A stretch of 43,587 nucleotides of DNA from Pokkaliibacter plantistimulans (GTDB lineage Bacteria; Pseudomonadota; Gammaproteobacteria; Pseudomonadales; Balneatricaceae). The notes under the pieces are model-generated. The model was not told the origin of the DNA, made no database searches, and saw only the letters and a program-made list of their open reading frames with translations. The position numbers and the translations under genes were made by a program. Below are positions 8,466 to 15,990 of this stretch, in pieces. The DNA is taken from positions 1 to 43,587 of the forward strand of contig NZ_LAPT01000042.1 in assembly GCF_003194385.1 (NCBI RefSeq), in the 5' to 3' direction. Within the stretch, counting starts at the first letter, position 1. Every line of letters begins with the position of its first letter.

Positions 8466-9257
8466 ATGTCCTTTCAACATATCGAGTACAGCGTCGAGCA
8501 AGGCGTCGCCATTCTGACCCTGAACCGCCCCGCCGCCCTGAACAGCTTCAATGCCGACATGCATCTGGAAGTGAAGGACGCGCTGAAACAGGCCCGCGCC
8601 AATGAACAGGTTCGCTGCCTGCTGATCACCGGCAATGGCCGTGGTTTCTGCGCCGGACAGGATCTGTCTGATCGCAATGTGGCCGCAGACGCCGACATGC
8701 CGGATCTCGGCGCTTCCATCGAGAAAAACTACAACCCGCTGATCCGCACCCTGCGCAGTCTGCCTTTCCCGGTGATCTGTGCGGTCAACGGCGTCGCTGC
8801 CGGTGCCGGTGCCAATATCGCCTTCGCCTGCGACATCGTTTTCGCCGCCCGCAGCGCCAGCTTTATTCAGGCCTTCTGCAAGATCGGGCTGGTGCCGGAC
8901 TCAGGCGGCACCTGGACACTACCCCGTCTGGTCGGCCCTGCACGCGCCACGGCACTGGCCATGCTGGGTGACAAGATCAGCGCCGAACAGGCTGAACAAT
9001 GGGGCATGATCTGGCGCTGCGTGGAGGATGCCGAGCTGCTCGATACCGCTTTACAGTCCGCCCGTCATCTGGCCACTCAGCCCACCACCGGACTGGCACT
9101 GATCAAGCGTGCCCTGCAGGCCAGCAGCACCAACACGCTGGACCAGCAGCTCGATCTTGAGCGTGACCTGCAACGTCTGGCGGGCCGCACGGAGGATTAC
9201 CGTGAAGGTGTGGCGGCCTTTATGCAGAAGCGCAAACCCGAATTCCGTGGCCACTGA
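8466..9257 (+). CDS. paaG: 1,2-epoxyphenylacetyl-CoA isomerase PaaG
   Basis: A 263-residue crotonase-family protein matching PaaG, which converts ring-1,2-epoxyphenylacetyl-CoA to the oxepin and later acts as a double-bond isomerase. Landmarks: LNRPAALNSFNADMHLEV, the PaaG-like FCAGQDLSDRN, and CAVNGVAAGAGANIAFACDI with SFIQAFCKIGLVPDSGGTW. The active-site aspartate in VPDSGG replaces the glutamate of true hydratases and marks it as an isomerase. A good ribosome site (GGAGAG) precedes the ATG. It sits between paaF and paaH, 15 bases before the latter. Confidence 0.93.
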   Translation: MSFQHIEYSVEQGVAILTLNRPAALNSFNADMHLEVKDALKQARANEQVRCLLITGNGRGFCAGQDLSDRNVAADADMPDLGASIEKNYNPLIRTLRSLPFPVICAVNGVAAGAGANIAFACDIVFAARSASFIQAFCKIGLVPDSGGTWTLPRLVGPARATALAMLGDKISAEQAEQWGMIWRCVEDAELLDTALQSARHLATQPTTGLALIKRALQASSTNTLDQQLDLERDLQRLAGRTEDYREGVAAFMQKRKPEFRGH

Positions 9258-9272
9258 CAGAGGAGATCAACC

Positions 9273-10823
9273 ATGCCACCTCTGAGCAAAGACACCATCG
9301 TCGCCGTTATTGGCGCAGGCGCCATGGGCGCAGGTATTGCCCAGGTCGCCGCCAGTTACGGCCATCAGGTCAAGCTGTTTGATAAAGCTGAAGGCGCGGC
9401 GTCTCGTGCCATCGACAGTATCGGTGCCGGGCTTGGCAAGCTAGTCAGCCGCGGCAAGCTGGATCACAGCGAAGCCGAAGCCATCCTCAGCCGCCTGCAG
9501 CCCATTGAGGAGTTGAGCCAGCTGGCCGACGCCGGGCTGGTAGTGGAAGCCATCATCGAGAATCTGGACATCAAGCGCAGCCTGTTCGCCGAGCTGGAGC
9601 AGCTGTGTGCGGCCGATACCCTGCTGACCAGCAACACCTCCTCGCTGTCCATCACCTCCATCGCGGCGGGGATGCAGCACCCTGAACGTTTTGCCGGTCT
9701 GCACTTCTTTAACCCAGCGCCGATCATGAAGCTGGTGGAAGTGATCTCCGGTCTGGATACCGACCGCCATGTCGCCGAAACCCTCTACGCCAGCGCCAGC
9801 GCCTGGGGTAAAAAGCCGGTGCATGCCCGCTCCACCCCCGGTTTCATCGTTAACCGGCTGGCCCGCCCCTTCTATGCCGAAGGCTTGCGCCTGCTGGAAG
9901 AAGGCGCCGCCGACACCGCCACTATTGATGCCCTGCTGCGCGACGCTGGTGGCTTCCGCATGGGGCCATTCGAGCTGATGGATCTGATCGGCCACGACGT
10001 GAATTATGCCGTGACCTGCTCGGTATTCGACGCCTACTACGGCGATCAGCGCTTTCTGCCATCGCTGACACAAAAGGCGCTGGTGGACGGAGGCCGACTG
10101 GGGCGCAAGAGTGGCCGCGGTTTCTATGACTATCGTACTGACGCCGTACAACCTCAGCCGCAGTCGCTCAGCAGTGCAGGCAGCACCCTTGTCGAGCTGC
10201 CCACCTTGATTGTGGAAGGTGATCTGGGGGTCGCCGAACCCCTGCTGACCCGCCTGCAGCAAACCGGCATCCATGTCGTTCGCCGTCAGGGTCTGGCCAA
10301 TCAGCAGGGGCGCCTGTTGCTGGGTGATGCGGTACTGGCACTGACCGATGGTCGTATGGCCAGCGAGCGCGCCGTGGCCGAGGCGACGGCCAATCTGGTG
10401 CTGTTTGATCTGGCACTGGATTACCAGCAGGCCAGTCGTCTGGCCGTGGCCATCGCCGATCAGGCCGACAGGCGCGTGCTGCAGCCGGTGACCGAGCTGT
10501 TCGCTCTTGCGGGCATCCAGCTGTCCTTGCTGGATGATGCACCGGGGCTGGCGGTGATGCGCACCGTCGCCATGCTGGCCAACGAAGCGGCCGATGCCGT
10601 CATGCAGCAGGTATGCAGTGCAGCCGATGCGGATATCGCCATGCAGTTTGGCGTCAACTATCCCCGTGGCCCGCTGGCCTGGGCCGAAGCCGTCGGTACT
10701 CAGCGCATTCATCAGGTGCTCACCCATATGCAGCAAGCCTATGGTGAAGATCGCTACCGCCCATCACGCCAGCTCAAACGCATGGCCGTCACCGGAGGTC
10801 ACTTCCATGTCAACGCAGCCTGA
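9273..10823 (+). CDS. paaH: 3-hydroxyadipyl-CoA dehydrogenase PaaH
   Basis: A 516-residue NAD-dependent 3-hydroxyacyl-CoA dehydrogenase that oxidises 3-hydroxyadipyl-CoA to 3-oxoadipyl-CoA. The N-terminal Rossmann motif is VAVIGAGAMGAGIAQVAASY, the catalytic histidine lies in GLHFFNPAPIMKLVEV, and two C-terminal dehydrogenase domains follow (around FIVNRLARPFYAEGLRLL, and NEAADAV with FGVNYPRGPLAWAE). The length of just over 500 residues is that of PaaH rather than the ~300-residue butyryl form. AGGAG lies before the ATG. Its last 17 bases overlap paaI. A long opposite-strand frame here is a codon-bias shadow. Confidence 0.93.
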   Translation: MPPLSKDTIVAVIGAGAMGAGIAQVAASYGHQVKLFDKAEGAASRAIDSIGAGLGKLVSRGKLDHSEAEAILSRLQPIEELSQLADAGLVVEAIIENLDIKRSLFAELEQLCAADTLLTSNTSSLSITSIAAGMQHPERFAGLHFFNPAPIMKLVEVISGLDTDRHVAETLYASASAWGKKPVHARSTPGFIVNRLARPFYAEGLRLLEEGAADTATIDALLRDAGGFRMGPFELMDLIGHDVNYAVTCSVFDAYYGDQRFLPSLTQKALVDGGRLGRKSGRGFYDYRTDAVQPQPQSLSSAGSTLVELPTLIVEGDLGVAEPLLTRLQQTGIHVVRRQGLANQQGRLLLGDAVLALTDGRMASERAVAEATANLVLFDLALDYQQASRLAVAIADQADRRVLQPVTELFALAGIQLSLLDDAPGLAVMRTVAMLANEAADAVMQQVCSAADADIAMQFGVNYPRGPLAWAEAVGTQRIHQVLTHMQQAYGEDRYRPSRQLKRMAVTGGHFHVNAA

Positions 10824-11262
10824 AAAGACCACCACGCTGGCCCCGCAGCAGCTGGCAGAAGCCTGTGCTGATGCGCTGTATCAGCGTGATCTGGCAACCC
10901 GTCATCTGGGCATCGAGATCAACTCTGTTGCGCCGGGTCAGGCTGTCGTCAGCATGACCGTTAAAGACTTCATGATTCAGGGCCATCAGACCTGCCATGG
11001 CGGCTATCTGTTCACCCTCGCCGACTCGGCGTTTGCCTTTGCCTGCAACAGCTACAACGCCCCGACGGTCGCCGCAGGATGCAGCATTGAGTACCTGTCG
11101 CCCGCCCGTGAAGGCGATGTGCTGACCGCGACGGCGATGGAGCAGTCGCGCGGCAGCAAGCTGGGTGTCTATGACATCACCATCCGCAATCAGCACGGTC
11201 AGGACGTCGCGCTGTTTCGCGGCAAGTCGTACCAGCTGCGCGGCGAAATACTGTCGGCCTGA
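10807..11262 (+). CDS. paaI: Acyl-CoA thioesterase PaaI
   Basis: A 151-residue hot-dog-fold thioesterase that removes CoA from hydroxylated phenylacetyl-CoA dead-end products. The PaaI signature is clear: VKDFMIQGHQTCHGGYLFTL with the HGG segment, followed by ADSAFAFACNSYN and SIEYLSPAREGDVLTA. The ATG at 10807 (MSTQPEKTT) has GGAGG upstream inside the end of paaH; the frame runs open further upstream within paaH but that portion is a shadow. A 124-base gap with strong secondary structure separates it from paaJ. Confidence 0.92.
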   Translation: MSTQPEKTTTLAPQQLAEACADALYQRDLATRHLGIEINSVAPGQAVVSMTVKDFMIQGHQTCHGGYLFTLADSAFAFACNSYNAPTVAAGCSIEYLSPAREGDVLTATAMEQSRGSKLGVYDITIRNQHGQDVALFRGKSYQLRGEILSA

Positions 11263-11273
11263 CCCCTTACCTT

Positions 11274-11338
11274 AGCAGGCCACTGCGTTACGCCAGACAA
11301 GTCGCTGGCGTTATCCAGACAGCCCAGCCCGGCCTGCT
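11274..11338. repeat. Nested inverted repeats in the paaI-paaJ gap
   Basis: The outer arms AGCAGGCC (11274-11281) and GGCCTGCT (11331-11338) enclose the inner arms ACGCCAG (11290-11296) and CTGGCGT (11305-11311). There is no T-run, so it is not a classical terminator. It could be an mRNA-stabilising or processing element, or a decayed repeat. Confidence 0.55.
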
Positions 11339-11386
11339 GACTACCGAATGACCGGAGCCAACAGCGCTCCCGCGGAGTAAATAACC

Positions 11387-12607
11387 ATGAGCACCCAGCT
11401 TACTGAAGCCCTGATCATCGATGCCATTCGTACCCCAATCGGCCGTTATGCCGGTACGCTGGCAAGCGTGCGTGCCGACGATCTCGGCGCCGTTCCCATC
11501 AGGGCACTGATGGAGCGTAACCCCGGCGTCGACTGGTCACAGGTGGATGACGTCATCTACGGCTGCGCCAATCAGGCCGGTGAAGACAACCGCAACGTCG
11601 CCCATATGTCATCGCTGCTCGCGGGCCTGCCCGTGACGGTTCCCGGCACCACCGTCAACCGCCTGTGCGGGTCAGGCATGGATGCCGTCGGTCTGGCCGC
11701 ACGTACCATCAAGGCAGGCGAAGCCGGGCTGATGATTGCAGGCGGTGTCGAGTCCATGTCACGTGCACCTTTCGTGATGGGCAAGGCAGACAGCGCCTTC
11801 AGCCGCAGTGCCGAAATCTTCGATACCACCATCGGCTGGCGCTTTATCAACACACTGATGAAGGAACAATTCGGCGTCGACTCCATGCCGGAAACGGCCG
11901 AGAACGTAGCCGAGCAGTTCGGTATTTCCCGTCAGGATCAGGATGCGTTCGCCCTGCTGAGCCAGCAGCGTACCGCCCGGGCACAGGCCGCAGGCCGTTT
12001 CACCCGCGAGATCGTGCCCGTCAGTATTCCCCGTCGTAAAGCCGAACCTCTGCTGTTTGACACCGACGAACACCCTCGCGCAGACACCACGCTGGCAACC
12101 CTGAACAAACTCCCCACTCCCTTCCGGGCCGGTGGCAGCGTCACCGCAGGCAACGCCTCGGGCGTAAACGATGGCGCCTGTGCGCTGCTGCTGGCCAGCC
12201 CTGCCGCCGCTGACCGCTTCCAGCTTAAAGCCCGCGGCCGTGTGCTGGGCATGGCCACGGCAGGTATTGAGCCTCGTATCATGGGCTTTGGCCCTGCCCC
12301 GGCGACCCGCAAAGTGCTGCAACAGGTCGGCCTGACACTGGCGGATATGGATGTGATTGAGCTGAACGAAGCCTTTGCCTCACAGGGGCTGGCGGTACTG
12401 CGTGATCTGGGCCTGCCGGATGATGCGGAGCACGTTAACCCCAACGGCGGCGCTATCGCCCTTGGCCACCCGTTGGGCATGAGCGGTGCACGCCTGATCA
12501 CCACCGCCCTGAATGAACTGGAGATTCGCAATGGTCGCTATGCGCTGTGCACCATGTGTATTGGTGTCGGTCAGGGTATCGCCATGGTGATCGAACGGCT
12601 GGCATAA
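11387..12607 (+). CDS. paaJ: 3-oxoadipyl-CoA/3-oxo-5,6-dehydrosuberyl-CoA thiolase PaaJ
   Basis: A 406-residue thiolase catalysing the cleavage steps that yield acetyl-CoA and succinyl-CoA. The start of the thiolase fold is DAIRTPIGRYAGTLASVRAD; the nucleophilic cysteine is in VNRLCGSGMDAVG, the GGVESMSRAPFV loop follows, and the C-terminal HPLGMSGARL and CTMCIGVGQG carry the catalytic His and second Cys. These match the beta-ketoadipyl-CoA thiolase subgroup (PaaJ/PcaF). The genomic position identifies it as PaaJ. GGAG (in GCGGAGTAA) precedes the ATG. Last gene of the first paa operon, followed by a terminator. Confidence 0.92.
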   Translation: MSTQLTEALIIDAIRTPIGRYAGTLASVRADDLGAVPIRALMERNPGVDWSQVDDVIYGCANQAGEDNRNVAHMSSLLAGLPVTVPGTTVNRLCGSGMDAVGLAARTIKAGEAGLMIAGGVESMSRAPFVMGKADSAFSRSAEIFDTTIGWRFINTLMKEQFGVDSMPETAENVAEQFGISRQDQDAFALLSQQRTARAQAAGRFTREIVPVSIPRRKAEPLLFDTDEHPRADTTLATLNKLPTPFRAGGSVTAGNASGVNDGACALLLASPAAADRFQLKARGRVLGMATAGIEPRIMGFGPAPATRKVLQQVGLTLADMDVIELNEAFASQGLAVLRDLGLPDDAEHVNPNGGAIALGHPLGMSGARLITTALNELEIRNGRYALCTMCIGVGQGIAMVIERLA

Positions 12608-12639
12608 CGCTCCTCTGCACAGCTATTCCCGGTTCTGAA

Positions 12640-12665
12640 GAAAGCCCCTTGCGGGCTTTCTTTGC
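12640..12665 (+). terminator. Rho-independent terminator after paaJ
   Basis: GAAAGCCC (12640-12647) pairs with GGGCTTTC (12653-12660) over a 5-base loop, followed by a T-rich stretch. It ends the paaFGHIJ operon. Confidence 0.85.
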
Positions 12666-12801
12666 TTCTCCGGCTAACGCGACTTCAGCGCAAACTGACG
12701 ACACTCCCCGCCCACCTTCAGTGGCTGCCCCTTGAATTACTGTGCCGACTGGCGCTACAACAGAGCCCATCTTTACATTCACATAGCCAGCAGGCGGGAA
12801 A

Positions 12802-13362
12802 ATGAATCAGGGACTGAATGAAAAACTCATGCCCGATACGCTTGAGCCGGTTCGTATCGCCAGCAAAATCATGAAGATCAACCATGCCGGAGAGTTTGGC
12901 GCCATCAATATCTATCGGGCGCAGATCATGGTCGCCAGACTGTTCTCCCCCCAGCTGGTGGCGACACTGGAAGACTTTCTCAGCCATGAACAAAAGCATC
13001 TGGAGATTTTCGGCCGCATTCTGCAGTCCAGAGGTATCGCTCGCTGTAAGAGTTTCTGGCTTTGCGGCATCGGTGGGTTTTGTCTGGGGCTGATCACCGC
13101 GCTGATGGGACGGGCGGGAATCATGACCTGTACGGCAGCGGTGGAAACGGTCGTCACTCACCATCTTCTTGCACAGCTGGCCAGCCTCGAAGCAGAGAAC
13201 GATAGCGAGGCGTATCAGGCGGTGCAGTCGATCCTCAGTGAAGTACTGGAGCATCAGCAACACGGTATTGAGCAGAGCAAAGACAGCCTGTTGTTCAAAC
13301 CGGTCAGTGCTGTGGTTTCCTGTGCAACGTCTGCCGTTATCTGGCTTGGCTTCCAGCTCTGA
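12802..13362 (+). CDS. Demethoxyubiquinone hydroxylase family (COQ7-like) protein
   Basis: A 186-residue ferritin-like di-iron protein. The COQ7-type motif KINHAGEFGAINIYRAQ supplies the first glutamate, and SHEQKHLEIF supplies an ExxH pair. AAVETVVTHH and the EVLEHQQHG region give the second half of the carboxylate/histidine set. A hydrophobic stretch (about residues 85-112) may be the membrane-associating helix. COQ7 hydroxylates the ubiquinone ring, but this protein is shorter and less conserved than canonical COQ7 (about 210 aa), so it may be a paralogue. The SRPBCC gene starts 3 bases after its stop. The start has only a GGCGGGAAA ribosome site. Confidence 0.75.
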   Translation: MNQGLNEKLMPDTLEPVRIASKIMKINHAGEFGAINIYRAQIMVARLFSPQLVATLEDFLSHEQKHLEIFGRILQSRGIARCKSFWLCGIGGFCLGLITALMGRAGIMTCTAAVETVVTHHLLAQLASLEAENDSEAYQAVQSILSEVLEHQQHGIEQSKDSLLFKPVSAVVSCATSAVIWLGFQL

Positions 13363-13365
13363 CCG

Positions 13366-13827
13366 ATGCAATACAGTGCCTGCTTCAGCAGCCATCTTCA
13401 GGCATCACCCGCCGAGCTATGGCAATGGATGACGTCCCTTTCCGGCATCACCAGTGAGCTTGCCCCCTGGCTGTCGATGTCCGCACCCGCAGGCATCACG
13501 AGTCTTGAATCGCTGAAAGTTGAGCCGGGCACACGTCTTTTTCGCAGCACCCTCACACTGTTCGGGCTTATCCCCATTGATTACCTGGATCTGACGCTGC
13601 TGGAGATTCACCCGCACACCGGCTTTGTCGAGCAGTCACCGATGGGGTCCATGAGGTTCTGGCGCCATGAGCGGACGCTCGAACCCACGGCACAGGGCTG
13701 CATCCTCACTGACAGGCTGGTGTTTGAGCCCCGATTTGCCGGGGCGATTGTCAGCCAGCTGGTGCGCTGGCTGTTCAGGCATAGGCACCGGCAACTGCGC
13801 AGACGGTTTGCTGTGGTTGCCGGGTAA
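13366..13827 (+). CDS. SRPBCC-fold (START-like) protein
   Basis: A 153-residue protein resembling SRPBCC superfamily members such as ligand-binding cyclase-like proteins. It has the N-terminal ASPAELWQWMTSLSGITSEL helix, a beta-rich middle (LTLFGLIPIDYLDLTLLEI), the MGSMRFWRHERTLEP strand pair and the C-terminal helix region IVSQLVRWLFRHRHRQLRRRF, rich in Arg. It starts 3 bases after the COQ7-like gene and is very probably co-transcribed. A role in binding a hydrophobic ligand is inferred from the fold only. It is the last core-like gene before the integron, whose truncated end lies about 50 bases downstream. Confidence 0.7.
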   Translation: MQYSACFSSHLQASPAELWQWMTSLSGITSELAPWLSMSAPAGITSLESLKVEPGTRLFRSTLTLFGLIPIDYLDLTLLEIHPHTGFVEQSPMGSMRFWRHERTLEPTAQGCILTDRLVFEPRFAGAIVSQLVRWLFRHRHRQLRRRFAVVAG

Positions 13828-13879
13828 ATCGGCGAGTATGTCGAGATGTGAATATTGGCTGATTCAGAACTGTGAACAG

Positions 13880-13918
13880 CCTCACGCAGTGAAGGTCGGT
13901 TTGAGCTGTTTGTTATGT
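13880..13918 (-). repeat. Truncated attC of cassette 7 (distal end of the integron array)
   Basis: Only one half of an attC is present: the core GTTATGT (13912-13918, + strand) overlapping the stop codon of the cassette gene, plus a CTCACGCAGTG-like segment also seen in the attC at 14351-14422. The expected second core (RYYYAAC-like) to the left is missing, so the array ends in a broken site. Confidence 0.5.
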
Positions 13919-14317
13919 GGTGATGATGGACAGGCTGAAATCAATTTCTAGCTCCTTAAATAATTCAAGGGCACGATATGAAACATCGACACCTGCGATA
14001 TGGCTACTTGACCTGTATCCACAAAATACATCCACTTCCACTGTTTCTTTTAGACTCAGTAAGTATTCCTTGTGAGGCTTAAGAATTTCCCACAAGGCGA
14101 ACAAATGCTCTTCAAGTTTTTCTTCTTCATGGAGCCCTGAGTCCAGGCTCCACATATCATGCTTATAAGGTGGGCTTTTAGGTCCCCTACGATCACCTTT
14201 TCGATGTTTCCGTGTTGGCTGAATTCCTAACTTATTTTCAATTTCTTCAAAATCCACGCCAGATTCCGAGAATATTCTTAGTGTTGCGGAATAATAGAAA
14301 TAAAGCTCTTCTTCCAT
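13913..14317 (-). CDS. Integron cassette 7: DUF4279 protein
   Basis: A 134-residue protein with the DUF4279 pattern: ATLRIFSESGVDFEEIENKL, then IQPTRKHRKGDRRG, a central WSLDSGLHEEEKLEEHLFAL and a C-terminal VSYRALELFKELEIDFSLSI. DUF4279 proteins are small immunity-like or unknown proteins common in integrons and toxin loci; the function is not established. The ATG at 14317 is chosen because earlier codons fall inside the attC; no clear ribosome site is visible. AT-rich relative to the flanking paa genes. The stop overlaps the attC core, as is typical of cassettes. Confidence 0.75.
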   Translation of the reverse strand: MEEELYFYYSATLRIFSESGVDFEEIENKLGIQPTRKHRKGDRRGPKSPPYKHDMWSLDSGLHEEEKLEEHLFALWEILKPHKEYLLSLKETVEVDVFCGYRSSSHIAGVDVSYRALELFKELEIDFSLSIITT

Positions 14318-14350
14318 TAGTTGAAACCCGGTATTGAGGAAACATGACAC

Positions 14351-14422
14351 CGCTAACACTGGCCGTCGAGTGTAGCGAGGTCCAGCTCACGCAGTGCGCG
14401 ATCGCGCTTGGCATTGTTATGC
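14351..14422 (-). repeat. attC site of cassette 6
   Basis: Imperfect inverted repeat bounded by CGCTAAC (14351-14357) and GTTATGC (14416-14422), with internal arms around GCGAGGTCCAGCTC. The stop of the cassette 6 gene (14417-14419) lies within the right core. Read on the - strand it follows the gene, as in a cassette. Confidence 0.8.
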
Positions 14423-14851
14423 ATTCGCGTAGTTCTCGTTTTTGACACGCTCAAGATCTTGTTTCAAAACCTGAAAGAAGTCTGGAACATCTACGTGCTC
14501 TCCTTCCTCTATGCGCTTGGAAAGCATGGTCTGCGGAAATATGAGCAAGGTTGTCTCTTTGTAGCGCACGCAAGCATCTTTACCATATTCGTCTTCGATT
14601 ACCCACCAGTCATAGTCTGGTGTTTCGTTTACAAAAACCTTTCCAAATACGATGCCAAGAGATTGAAGCTCCTGTGTGCTTGTTACAGGTATCTGAGCAG
14701 AATCAATTATGGTCTGTAAGCGCTCAAGATCCTGTATTGAGCCATCCATTTTTTGGCCCGTAATATCTTCCGACATTTGGCTTCCCAGCAACCACATTTT
14801 AGCTATGTAAGTAAGCCATTCTTTGTCAGGTGCTAAAATCGTTTGTTCCAT
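14417..14851 (-). CDS. Integron cassette 6: DUF3806 protein
   Basis: A 144-residue soluble protein with the DUF3806 landmarks DYDWWVIEDEYG (about residues 79-90) and LLIFPQTMLSKRIEEGE (about 102-118). DUF3806 has no established activity. Distinctly AT-rich. Its attC (14351-14422) follows directly, but the site separating it from cassette 5 is degenerate, so cassettes 5 and 6 may now move as one unit. Transcription would come from the integron promoter or from read-through. Confidence 0.78.
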   Translation of the reverse strand: MEQTILAPDKEWLTYIAKMWLLGSQMSEDITGQKMDGSIQDLERLQTIIDSAQIPVTSTQELQSLGIVFGKVFVNETPDYDWWVIEDEYGKDACVRYKETTLLIFPQTMLSKRIEEGEHVDVPDFFQVLKQDLERVKNENYANA

Positions 14852-14874
14852 GCAGAATTCTCCATTGAGGGTCT

Positions 14875-14903
14875 GTCAAACGAACTTGAACTTTTGGTTA
14901 GGC
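14875..14903 (-). repeat. Degenerate attC between cassettes 5 and 6
   Basis: A perfect core-like GTTAGGC (14897-14903) sits 5 bases after the stop of the cassette 5 gene. The opposite core is reduced to GTCAAAC (14875-14881) and the gap is far too short for a normal folded attC. It is probably a deletion derivative. Confidence 0.45.
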
Positions 14904-14908
14904 TTCTT

Positions 14909-15895
14909 TTATTCCCATGTGGCTGATTTTAAAGATTCCGCAACCTCATCAACATTGTCAATTTTATCAATGTAATTATCTAGATTAAGAATTCTAGCAC
15001 CCATAATTCCGAAACTAGATGTTTTTTTGAACGATGTCTGTTTTGGTGTACCACAGAAAAACCTATGGCCAGTTCGCACATCATACCCACATTCAGTTTT
15101 GGCTGCGTTTATAACAGATCTGATTTTCCCGTCATAATCATTCGTATCCCGGCCACTCACCAGCTTTTTCTCAAATCTTCCATCTATAAAAATAACATCG
15201 AAGACAGAATCCAGCTCCCAGATTGCCTGTACTTTTTTATGTTTGTAAATACCAACAAATCTATGATTTGAGTAACCACGATCTGAAGGTTGAAAGTAAA
15301 TACCATATTCCTTATTAATATTTATACTTTCACCACAAGGAACTATTCGCAGCATTTTTCTAGTTTGATCAAACAATCCAACATCATTACAATATTCTTT
15401 GTAATCAGACACCAACTCATTCATCTGATATTCGTATTCTTGGAATAGCCCATCGCATGCACTACATACCTCTTCATACGTAATGTTTTTAAACTTAACG
15501 GATGGGTGTTCATTTTTAATCATTAACCTCAATGCTTCATCTTCACTTTCTGAAATTCTACTCTTAGTAAGTAACAGCAAGACTTGCATATCTTCTTGCC
15601 TGAAACCTGACGCATGCTTTATTAGCTGACATTTATTAACTCCAGAATCCACTTTTGATTCTATCAAAACCTTAAAACTACGCTGGATTATTGAGGCATC
15701 AGGTACTGAATCACCATCTCGAACTTGTTGAGTAATTTCAACTCCGATTTCTACTACATCATCAATCAAGTTACTCAAAAATATTGAAGCCTTGCCTGTT
15801 GAATATTGATAAATTCTTGAAAATAACTGCAATGTATTATTAGTTACTGTATTCTCTACAGAAGAATATCTCTGGAAATAATGAATTTTAGACAT
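14909..15895 (-). CDS. Integron cassette 5: candidate PD-(D/E)XK-type nuclease
   Basis: A 328-residue protein. After an N-terminal SKIHYFQRYSSVENTVTNNT, the segment SVPDASIIQRSFKVLIESKV (about residues 63-82) fits the PD-(D/E)XK nuclease core, with D66, E79 and K81 as candidate catalytic residues. A helical region with LLLLTKSRISESEDEALRL follows, as in nuclease-fold domains. The C-terminal ~150 residues form a second domain with no motif I recognise. The function is inferred from the motif spacing only; a role in phage restriction is plausible from the integron context. AT-rich; the start codon lacks a clear ribosome site. Confidence 0.65.
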   Translation of the reverse strand: MSKIHYFQRYSSVENTVTNNTLQLFSRIYQYSTGKASIFLSNLIDDVVEIGVEITQQVRDGDSVPDASIIQRSFKVLIESKVDSGVNKCQLIKHASGFRQEDMQVLLLLTKSRISESEDEALRLMIKNEHPSVKFKNITYEEVCSACDGLFQEYEYQMNELVSDYKEYCNDVGLFDQTRKMLRIVPCGESININKEYGIYFQPSDRGYSNHRFVGIYKHKKVQAIWELDSVFDVIFIDGRFEKKLVSGRDTNDYDGKIRSVINAAKTECGYDVRTGHRFFCGTPKQTSFKKTSSFGIMGARILNLDNYIDKIDNVDEVAESLKSATWE

Positions 15896-15918
15896 ACTTT
15901 ACTCGAAGTTGAATTTAA

Positions 15919-15990
15919 GCCTAACGCCTTGCTCACCGGAAAATTAGGAGCGCAGCGAGTAATTTTTCCGAGTGCGGCAACTTGTTAAGC
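15919..15990 (-). repeat. attC site of cassette 4
   Basis: Bounded by GCCTAAC (15919-15925) and GTTAAGC (15984-15990). Internal arms pair CCGGAAAATTA with TAATTTTTCCG around GGAGCGCAGCGAG. The stop of the cassette 4 gene (15985-15987) overlaps the right core. Confidence 0.88.

Noticed and set aside
11281-11313. attC-like GTTACGCC...GGCGTTA site between paaI and paaJ
   Set aside because: It has neither the core sequences nor the paired L arms of an attC, and no cassette gene is attached.
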